From assembly GCA_014377155.1 (NCBI GenBank), contig JACMQD010000308.1, positions 1 through 13,746 on the forward strand: DNA of 13,746 bases. Direction: 5' to 3'. Numbering within the stretch: position 1 is the stretch's first letter; every line of letters starts with the position of its first letter. Positions 1 through 7,400 of the stretch are shown here, one piece after another. The DNA is from Herminiimonas sp. (lineage in GTDB: Bacteria > Pseudomonadota > Gammaproteobacteria > Burkholderiales > Burkholderiaceae). Position numbers and translations under genes: made by a program. The notes under the pieces are model-generated. The model worked only from the letters and a program-made list of their open reading frames with translations, was not told where the DNA came from and made no database searches.

Positions 1-1
1 A

Positions 2-391
2 GGCCAGAACATCCAGAATGCCAATCTGCTTAAGCTGCGTATCACCCATGGCTACAAGCCACAAGTGCCACTGATGGGACTGATCTACACGCGTTTTTTA
101 AAGGGGCAAGACACCGGCGCTGATCCGGTCAATACCGCTCTGGTCGCCAGCGGCCGCATACCTTTGGTGTCGCACGCGGCGCTGCAGATGCAGTCCGATG
201 CGATCGAGGACAGCACGGTTTCGACGCCGGGTTTGGGCAATGGCTGCACTGCCACGAATCCCGGCAACCCGCCGGTGGTGTCGACGCCTCCTCCGAGTTG
301 CGTCACGACCGGATGCACTGTTATTTCGCTTCCCGGTCCGCCACCGCCACCAGATGACTGTATCGGTGACAACTGCCCCGTTTGCACCTGA
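2..391 (+). CDS. TadE-like pilus-assembly protein, C-terminal part only (5' end outside window)
   Basis: The reading frame is open from the window edge to TGA at 389-391, giving 129 residues. These align with residues 283-408 of the complete DUF192-TadE protein at 3157-4383; over the first 100 or so residues I count about 16 differences by eye. The shared block covers a conserved stretch (GQNIQ, LRITHGYKP, PLMGLIYTRF, DPVNTAL, ASGRIP, QMQSDAIED) and then a proline/glycine-rich tail with cysteine pairs. The upstream part, presumably the TadE membrane segment and perhaps a DUF192 domain, is not in the window, so only the C-terminal homology is seen. The next gene begins 7 nt downstream, so the two are probably co-transcribed. 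A GTG at 65 lies inside the conserved block and is unlikely to be a real start. Confidence 0.85.
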   Translation, partial: GQNIQNANLLKLRITHGYKPQVPLMGLIYTRFLKGQDTGADPVNTALVASGRIPLVSHAALQMQSDAIEDSTVSTPGLGNGCTATNPGNPPVVSTPPPSCVTTGCTVISLPGPPPPPDDCIGDNCPVCT

Positions 392-398
392 CAACAAA

Positions 399-1283
399 AT
401 GAACAATACGATGATTCTTTTTCTGGGACGCTTGATTGTTTTTTGCTTCCTGCTCACCGCCTTGCCTTCTCATGCGCAGTGCGGCGTCACCATGTCCTGC
501 AGCACCCCGCCGAAGGATTGTGACGTAAAAGTCTGTTTTCAAAGTGCCGCCGCCAAGCAGCAATACGAAAAACAGTACAACTGCAAGTTCACCTCAAAAG
601 GTCTGTGCGGTTCCGAGCCGCTCGCGGAAGCGACGCAATGCTGTGGCAAAGATGCAAAAAGCGGCGCCGCGAAAATCAAAGAGCGCCAGATCAAGCAACT
701 TGACACCAACTTCGACTGGGCAAATTATCGTGCCGAATGTCCGAGCATGCGCCAAAGCGAAGGCAAGCCGGACGCGCTGTGGGCGCAGTGCGTTGCCGGC
801 CAGCGGCATGCCGCCGCTGACGACTATCCTGTCGTCAGCGTCGAAAAGAATGGCAACGCACGTAGCTATTGTATCGACGGTTGCAGCACGCCCCCGGGCG
901 CCGTCGGGCTTCTGGTTCGAAAGGGCTCCTTCATATTCCGCGACAAGGACAACCCGACCGGTGCCGGACCGGGCGGTTACGGCGCCGGCTCCAGTTATTA
1001 CGGCTCATGTGCGGCGCACGACAAGTGCTATCAGACCTGTAGCGGCAACGATCAAAAAACCTGCGATGACGCGCTGCTGGCAAACATGCGGGCGGTTTGT
1101 GCGCGCATCCCCGAAGACCATGAAACGACCTTCACCAACAATATCGGTTTTGCCGATACCGAAAACACCCGCGACAAGTGCATGGCAGGCGCCAACGACA
1201 TGCATACCGGATTGCGGGCGCCGGTCGACGCCGCCAGAGCGGCATTCAAGATGCGCCGTCAACAATATTGCCAATGCTGTTAA
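399..1283 (+). CDS. Exported cysteine-rich phospholipase-A2-like protein
   Basis: This is a 294-residue protein starting at ATG 399 (ATG 411 is an alternative). The open frame extends back to 198, but that stretch overlaps the previous gene and lacks a signal peptide. The N-terminus is a Sec signal peptide with a hydrophobic core and probable cleavage after SHA. The mature part holds about 21 cysteines. Near residues 192-226 a glycine-rich stretch (GPGGYGAGSSYYG) leads into CAAHDKCY, then further cysteines and an acidic helix-like segment. This resembles the calcium loop plus His-Asp active-site helix of secreted phospholipase A2 (C-x-x-H-D-x-C-Y), with H207-D208 as candidate catalytic pair. 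If correct, it would hydrolyse the sn-2 acyl bond of phospholipids outside the cytoplasm. The ribosome binding site is poor and translational coupling to the preceding gene is plausible. The PLA2 reading is from motif only. Confidence 0.62.
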   Translation: MNNTMILFLGRLIVFCFLLTALPSHAQCGVTMSCSTPPKDCDVKVCFQSAAAKQQYEKQYNCKFTSKGLCGSEPLAEATQCCGKDAKSGAAKIKERQIKQLDTNFDWANYRAECPSMRQSEGKPDALWAQCVAGQRHAAADDYPVVSVEKNGNARSYCIDGCSTPPGAVGLLVRKGSFIFRDKDNPTGAGPGGYGAGSSYYGSCAAHDKCYQTCSGNDQKTCDDALLANMRAVCARIPEDHETTFTNNIGFADTENTRDKCMAGANDMHTGLRAPVDAARAAFKMRRQQYCQCC

Positions 1284-1297
1284 CCAGGAAAATACCC

Positions 1298-2383
1298 ATG
1301 AATTCCTTCGCGCAGATACTGATTGCCCTGTGCTGCACCGCGTTGAGCAACACGGCCTTTGCCGAGCTGACGCTGGTTGCATCGAGCAAGCTTGAAAAAG
1401 ACAGCACTTACGGTCAGGTCATGACCAAAGGCGGCCAGTCATACTGGATTCTGCCAAACCTGAACGAAGTCAGTCCGACGCTGCTTTCGGTACCATTCAC
1501 GGCACCGTCCGTCAGCAAAAAAATCGAGGGCGGCATTGCCATGTTGCCGCTCGCCCTGGCGCAACGGTCGACCTCGTCGAGTGACAATTTGCTGGTGCTG
1601 GCTTCGGACGGACGTGAACCGTGGCAGGCAATGCTGATCGACGAACGCAGCGGCAAGCTCGGCAAGAAGGTGCCGGTCAAAGGCATCGCCCTGGTCGTCG
1701 ACGCAACGGCTTTCGGTACCGGTCATGCCCTCGGCGGTATCGATGAGCAGGACGCCGCGATCGTGGTCTTGCTGGACGCTGCGCTTTCCCCGAAAAAGGA
1801 AGTGCGCTTCAATGGCAAAAAGGGCGAGGTATCGAGTACGTTCGTCAACAAGGGCAAACTGTACGCCATCGCCAATTACGCCGATGCCTCCGCGGAATTG
1901 CACGAGCTGGCGGAGAACGGCGACATACGTTCCAGCGCGCGGCAGAAGGGCGGGGCCGCCACGGCGATCGCATTGCAGGATGGTGGGTTTGCGGTGACCT
2001 ACCGGATTGGTCGCGAGGTCTACCTCGATCGGCTCGACGCGTCTACCAAATCGCTTTGGTCGGTCAAGCTGCATGAACTGAAAGGCGTCGGCACCAAGAA
2101 ATTTCAACTTGTCGAGCTGCCGGGCGGCATCGGCGTCGTCGGTGGCAACGAGGGCCATCTCGTCATTGCCCGTGTCAGCGGCGATGGCAAAACCATTGCG
2201 CGCAGTATCGATCAGGCCAGCGAATTGCGTGTGCCGCCGGCTGGTTTCTATTCCACGATTGCGGTCGGAAATGTCATCCATGTTCGTGGTCAGGCCCGCA
2301 AGAACGGCGCGCCTGCCGACGGCAGTATCAGCGTCTTTCATTTTGTCGACGACGCAGCACCGCAGCCTGCTGTCGGCAAGTAA
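1298..2383 (+). CDS. Exported protein of unknown function
   Basis: A 361-residue protein whose start at ATG 1298 is set by an AGGAA ribosome binding site 7 nt upstream and by a Sec signal peptide directly after it (cleavage probably after AFA). The open frame extends further upstream but would overlap the preceding gene. I do not recognise the family. The mature chain has no cysteine that I can see and shows repeated short strand-and-turn patterns with many Gly, Asp and Lys residues. It has no membrane segment after the signal peptide. The regular hydrophobic/polar alternation would suit a beta-rich fold such as a propeller, but that is a guess. It lies 14 nt after the PLA2-like gene and 15 nt before the Dsb-like gene, so the three are probably one operon. 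Confidence 0.75.
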   Translation: MNSFAQILIALCCTALSNTAFAELTLVASSKLEKDSTYGQVMTKGGQSYWILPNLNEVSPTLLSVPFTAPSVSKKIEGGIAMLPLALAQRSTSSSDNLLVLASDGREPWQAMLIDERSGKLGKKVPVKGIALVVDATAFGTGHALGGIDEQDAAIVVLLDAALSPKKEVRFNGKKGEVSSTFVNKGKLYAIANYADASAELHELAENGDIRSSARQKGGAATAIALQDGGFAVTYRIGREVYLDRLDASTKSLWSVKLHELKGVGTKKFQLVELPGGIGVVGGNEGHLVIARVSGDGKTIARSIDQASELRVPPAGFYSTIAVGNVIHVRGQARKNGAPADGSISVFHFVDDAAPQPAVGK

Positions 2384-2398
2384 CGGCACGGACTGACC

Positions 2399-3013
2399 AT
2401 GACGATGAAGATGAAGATGACTTCGACGATGTTCAAGCACCTTCTGTGCGCGCTGTTGCTGTTTTCCTGTTCGGCAGCTTTCGCTCAGGAAGGGCAGATC
2501 CGACTGCCGGCCGACACCTGGCAGCAACTCAAAACGCTGACCGGCATCAAGAGTTCAGGCAAGCCTGAAGACCTGGTCCAACTGATCGTACTGTTCGATG
2601 CGAACTGTCCGCACTGCGCCTCGCTGTGGTCGCAAATTTACGGCAAGGAGTCGCGCCATCGCAACCTGATCACGTTATGGGCTCCGGTCGCGTACATGGG
2701 GAAAGACAGCCCTGGCAAGGCAGTGAGTCTGCTGCGCGAGAACTCGGTGCAGGCGTTGGCCACCAATTTCGACAATTTCGATTTTGGCCGTCGCAGCGGC
2801 GGCGCGCCTGTCGCCGAAGTAACCGCGGCGATGCGGCTTTCTCTGGAACGCAACAGTAACACCTGGCGAAAGCTCACCGCTGCGACGCCGTTGCTGATCT
2901 ACAAAACAGCAGACGGTCAGGTAATGGCCCAGGTCGGACTGCCGCCCAATGCGCGCCTCGATACGCTGTTGCACAACCTTCAGGGCGCACGCCTATCGAA
3001 TTTCGGTCAATAA
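2399..3013 (+). CDS. DsbC/DsbG-like periplasmic thiol-disulphide protein
   Basis: A 204-residue protein with a signal peptide (hydrophobic stretch then AFA|QE). The mature part has a thioredoxin-fold signature: a strand (LIVLFDAN) leading into C70-P-H-C73, and a Thr-cis-Pro pair at T163-P164 before a second strand. CPHC is the active-site pair used by DsbA-like oxidoreductases, and T-P before the last strand is typical of DsbC and DsbG. It is shorter than DsbC/DsbG, with only a short N-terminal segment before the thioredoxin domain, so the usual dimerisation domain seems reduced or absent. Likely role: oxidising or isomerising disulphides in the periplasm, with the cysteine-rich neighbours as plausible clients. 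The start is uncertain, since Met codons occur at residues 1, 3, 5, 7 and 11 without a clear ribosome binding site. Confidence 0.8.
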   Translation: MTMKMKMTSTMFKHLLCALLLFSCSAAFAQEGQIRLPADTWQQLKTLTGIKSSGKPEDLVQLIVLFDANCPHCASLWSQIYGKESRHRNLITLWAPVAYMGKDSPGKAVSLLRENSVQALATNFDNFDFGRRSGGAPVAEVTAAMRLSLERNSNTWRKLTAATPLLIYKTADGQVMAQVGLPPNARLDTLLHNLQGARLSNFGQ

Positions 3014-3156
3014 AAACGCCCCATGGCTTAACTCGCAGGTGACCATATCGGTTATGACGGGCAGGAGCAAGGTACGCAGTCAGGATCGTTGCCCGAAGAG
3101 CGGCTGGCGCAACGAATTTCGTTAGAAACGAACGTCAATCCAGCAGGATCCACAGC
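3014..3156. other. Intergenic gap before the DUF192-TadE gene
   Basis: This 143-nt gap is the largest between genes in the left half and breaks the tight spacing of the three preceding genes, so a promoter for the next gene could lie here. I see no convincing -35/-10 pair and no rho-independent terminator. A perfect 6-nt inverted repeat around a single T (AACGAATTTCGTT) occupies 3111-3123, about 33 nt before the start codon, and could be an operator or chance. An AGGA ribosome binding site lies close upstream of ATG 3157. Confidence 0.35.
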
Positions 3157-4383
3157 ATGAGTTCAACAACCGTTCTGCATACCGATAGCGGCTCCCACGC
3201 GCTACAACTGCGGCTGGCCGATGGCTTCCTCAGCCGACTGCGCGGACTCATGTTCGCTGCGCCGTTACGTGCCGATCAAGGCATGTTGCTCACTGCATGC
3301 CCCAGCGTGCATACGGGTTTCATGCGCCAGCATCTCGACGTGATCTATCTCGACGCCCACGGTATGGTCACCAAATGCGTCGCCGATCTGGCGCCATGGC
3401 GATCGAGTACCAGTCGGGGCACGGATGCAGATGGCCACAAGCTGCCGCGTGCCCGCCACACACTCGAACTGGCCGCTGGCAGCATCGTGCGTCTGCAGGT
3501 TGCGTCGGGAAGCCGGCTGCAACATCCGGCGCTGACATCGGCACTCGCCAAATCCCCGCAGACCACCAGTTCGCCGCGCCAGCGCGGCTCGGCCATGATC
3601 GAATTCACCGTCGTCGGCCCGATTATCACGCTGCTGGGCCTGGCGACTCTGCAGTACGGCCTGCTCTTTTTCGAGAAGAATCAGGTCAACCACGCTACCT
3701 TCATGGCCGCACGCGCCGGCAGCACCGGCAATTCGACCATGAGCACGATCCAGGAAGCCTACGTACGCGCCTTGGTGCCGGCCTATGGCGGCGGCACCAC
3801 CGCCGCCAAACTGGCCGAATCCTATGCAAAGGCATTGGCCGACGTCGCGACCCATGCCAGGATCGAAGTCCTCAATCCGACTGCCGAAAGTTTCACTGAT
3901 TTCAACGACCCGGAACTCAGCGCCCGCATCGGCAACGGCAAGCGGGTGATCCCTAACGGCGGACAGGTTTTCAAGGCCGCCGGCGAGGTCAAACCGAACT
4001 CGGGTCAGAACATCCAGGATGCCAACCTGCTCAAGCTTCGCATCACCCACGGCTACAAGCCGCAAGTGCCGCTCATGGGGCTGATCTACACACGCTTCCT
4101 GCAATGGCAGGACACCGGTACCGACCCGGTCAACACGGCCCTGATTGCCAGCGGCCGCATTCCGGTGGTGTCGCATGTGACGGTGCAGATGCAGTCGGAC
4201 GCGATCGAAGACAAGACGGTCTCGAGCCCGGGTCCGGGCAACGGCGGCACCGCCACCAATCCGGGCGACCCGCCCGTGGTCACCACCGATCCGCCGTCCT
4301 GCGGCAGCATCGGCTGCACTGCACCGCCGAATGAACCGGGCGGTGGCGGCGGTCCGGGCGGGACGTGCGACATTCCAAAGTAA
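3157..4383 (+). CDS. DUF192 domain fused to a TadE-like pilin domain
   Basis: A 408-residue protein with an AGGA site upstream of ATG 3157. Residues 1 to about 120 match DUF192: an RLRGLMF-type motif, a pair of short strands with MLLT and CPSVHTGFM, then LDVIYLDAHGMV and a closing LELAAGSIVRLQVASG segment. After a linker, residues 141-172 have the TadE form: RQRG, SAMIEF, a hydrophobic helix, then a conserved asparagine and MAARAGS. G144 followed by Glu149 at +5 is the arrangement prepilin peptidases cut in TadE-like pseudopilins. The C-terminal part matches the truncated gene at the window start and ends in a Pro/Gly-rich tail with cysteines. TadE proteins are minor pseudopilins of tight-adherence pili; the role of DUF192 is unknown. 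No other tad gene is in the window. The two domains are in one continuous frame with no internal ribosome binding site that I can find. Confidence 0.82.
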   Translation: MSSTTVLHTDSGSHALQLRLADGFLSRLRGLMFAAPLRADQGMLLTACPSVHTGFMRQHLDVIYLDAHGMVTKCVADLAPWRSSTSRGTDADGHKLPRARHTLELAAGSIVRLQVASGSRLQHPALTSALAKSPQTTSSPRQRGSAMIEFTVVGPIITLLGLATLQYGLLFFEKNQVNHATFMAARAGSTGNSTMSTIQEAYVRALVPAYGGGTTAAKLAESYAKALADVATHARIEVLNPTAESFTDFNDPELSARIGNGKRVIPNGGQVFKAAGEVKPNSGQNIQDANLLKLRITHGYKPQVPLMGLIYTRFLQWQDTGTDPVNTALIASGRIPVVSHVTVQMQSDAIEDKTVSSPGPGNGGTATNPGDPPVVTTDPPSCGSIGCTAPPNEPGGGGGPGGTCDIPK

Positions 4384-4442
4384 TGCGCCGTAGCGCCCGC
4401 GCCGATGGCATTGTGCAGTCTTGACGAAATTAAACAACGAAC

Positions 4443-7400
4443 ATGAAAATGACTACCCGACGTTCCCTTTTCTCGCTGCAATCGCGTCTTCGCAGCTTGT
4501 TGTCGTCGCTCCTTGCCGTCGTGCTGGTGATATTCGCCACCCCGACCTCGCAAGCGCAGATCCCCGGCTTGCCGGCAGCATCCAGCTGCAATCCCGCCAT
4601 GCAAAGCTGCATGCCCGGCACACCGATGCCGACCCCCGGTCCGCCCCGTTGCGGACCAGCGGCCGGTGGCGCCACCTGTAACGGTAATGGTCCCGCCAGT
4701 CAGGGCAACACCTCCAACACCAACCAGGGTGCCGGCAATCCGATCAATCTCATCAACGGCAACAAGTACCAGCGCGAAGAAGACCTGCCAGCCTTGCCCG
4801 GTGTGCTCGGCCTTGAAATCGTCCGTCACTACAACAGCGCCTACAGCAATGCCGACACGGCAACCGGCATCCTCGGACGTGGCTGGAAACTGTCCTACGA
4901 GACCGACCTGTACGCCATCGGCAACACGATCCAGATCATGCAGGCCGACGGCACCCGCATCATTTTTACGCGCGACGCCAGCAATCGCAGCCTGTGCGCC
5001 AGCGCCAACCCGGCCGACGGCCGCATGCGTGTCGAGCGCACGAAACGGGGCGAAGAATACCTCTGGACCTGGACCAATGGCCGGGTACTGAGTTTTAACA
5101 GCGACGGCAAACTGGTGCAGATAGCCGCGCCTACGGGTGAATTCGTCAGCCTGCAGCGCGATGTCAAAGGCTTGCTGGTGCAAGTCACCGATCCGCAGGG
5201 ACGGCAGTTGCGGCTGCTGTACCCGGATCGTAAAAGTACGGCCGGCAGTGCCCGGTTCCGTGGCGTCATGGCCATCGACAGCCCGGTGGGCAAATTTAGC
5301 TACGGCTACGGCAGCACTTTGCCGCAAGGCGCGACAGCAGACCAGGCCAGCGTATTGCCGAACTTGGTCACGGTGGCTTACCCGGACGGCTCCAGCGGCC
5401 GGCGCTATCACTACGAGGATGCGCGCCGGCCGACGTACCTGAGCGGTATCAGCGTCGAGAGCAAGGCCGATGGCAAAGCGGACGGCAAGGTTATCACCCA
5501 GCGCATCGGCACCTACCTGTACGACATCAACGGCCGCGGCGTGCTGACTGTCAAAGGCACGCCAGCGCGTTTGCAGACCAACGCTGAAGGCCAGCCACTG
5601 CAACCCGCGCGCCTGGTCGAGGGCACCGGCATCGGCCAGGTGACACTGGATTTTGCGACACCGGGCGTGACGGTACTGACCAACAGCCTCGGGCAGAAGA
5701 CCACGTACCGGCACGCGATCGTGGCGGGGGAGTACCGTTTGCTGGAAGTGCGGGGCGTGGGCTGTGCGGATTGTGGCGAAACCAACGTGCGGTATGGCTA
5801 TGACCGGTTGGGACGGTTGAATGAAATGACACACTTGAATCCGGTCGGCGAAGCGATTGCCGGTACCAGAACCGAATTCGATGCCAGCGGCAGGACGCTC
5901 CGTATCAGCCACATCGGCTATGCGGTAAATGCTACAGGCAATCCGGTCGCTGCATCGTCCCGGCCGCTGGTTCGCTACGAATACGCGCGAACCGACGCGC
6001 TGTCACCAAGTAGCCCCGCTGCGCTGTTGAGTGCTGAACCGATTCTCATTGCGCGTCCAAGCGTGGTGGCAGGGCAAGAGCATCGGGTGCGTATTGAATA
6101 CAACGCGGCAAGGCAGCCGGTGAGCATAACCGAAACCGGATTCAGTCCGGCGCTGGCAGAATCCGCGGGATCAGTTGTGACCGGCTTGCCGCAACTCATG
6201 AGCCGCAGCACGACCTACCGCTATCAGTCCATCAATGGCAGGAGCGTGCTGGCCGAGATCGACGGGCCGCTGCCGAACGGGCCAAAGAATGGGCCCGAGG
6301 ATAGCGACGTCACCCGCTACACATGGGATGCACGTGCCGACCGCACGCAGCAGATTATCTATCCGGCAGGACTGACGGCGCGATTCGGCTATCACCAGAA
6401 CAGCGGGCGCATCGTGCGCGTCACCGGTGTGGATGGCGTAATGACCGATCTGATTCATCGGCCCAATGGTGCACTTACTTCCCTTACCCGAGCTGGCGCT
6501 GTGACTACTTACCAGCAAGATGCCACAGGCCGGATGAGCGCCATGCGCGATCCATCCGGACGGCAATTACGGTTTATCTACAACGTGGCCGATCACCTGA
6601 CAGCGATTATCGACGAACAAGAAAACAGGCTGGCGCTACATCGCGACAGCGAAAGCAATCTGACGCAAATGCAATTGCACAATCCAGATGACAGCGTGCC
6701 ACGGCAACGCATTTTCCAGATGGATCGCACGGCTGGGGGCGGCGTCGATACGGGTGCGGCTGCCATCGCACAATTGATGCAATCGCTGCACACTATTACC
6801 AGTCTTGCGCCAGCCGAACTATCTGCCTTGCCGTTAGAAATATTGCAAAAAATCGCCTTGATCGCCACGGAAAAAGGAATGGACGAGCGACGGGCGATGC
6901 ACACCGACACCGATGGACAGGGTCGCATTACGACCTACTGGTACAACGATTTCAATCAGTTGACGCAGGAGCACAGTCCGGTCACAGGAATGACGCATTA
7001 CCGCTACGATGCTGCTGGTCAACTGCAGGCGCGTCAACAGGGCGATGGCAGCCAGTTGTCATACAGCCGTGATGCTGCAGGTCGCATCGTACGCATGCAG
7101 GCGCATGCAGTTGCGAAGCAACCACCCGCGTCATCTGCCGCCTTGATAAATACCGGTTCTGATGCGCTAGACGAGGACGCCCGTATTGATTGGAGCAACA
7201 CCAACAAGCCGCTACACATCCGTTACAAGGCTGGTGAAGAACAATTCAGCTACGACGCTGCCGGGCGCTTGCAACAACATGGTTGGCGCATCGGTCAAGC
7301 CGATTATGCGGTGCGTTATCAATACGATGCGATTGGTCGTCGTATCAGCAAACAACTACCTGATGGCACGCGAATTGGCTACCAGTACGGCAAGCTAGAC

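Noticed and set aside
544..1395. A plus-strand open frame overlapping the PLA2-like gene
   Set aside because: It runs in another frame of a gene with a signal peptide and an active-site motif; its product is Arg/Pro/Ser/Thr-rich and featureless.
1439..2527. A minus-strand open frame of 362 codons opposite the unknown exported protein
   Set aside because: The plus-strand gene has a ribosome binding site, a signal peptide and tight operon spacing. The antisense product has no domain or start context.
3265..4437. A minus-strand open frame of 390 codons opposite the DUF192-TadE gene
   Set aside because: The plus strand carries recognised DUF192 and TadE motifs and a paralogue, while the antisense frame is Arg/Gly/Ala-rich shadow coding.
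4086..5912. A long minus-strand open frame (608 codons) opposite the TadE tail and the RHS N-terminus
   Set aside because: It overlaps two clearly coding plus-strand genes, is rich in Arg/His/Ala as expected of antisense high-GC frames, and has no recognisable domain.
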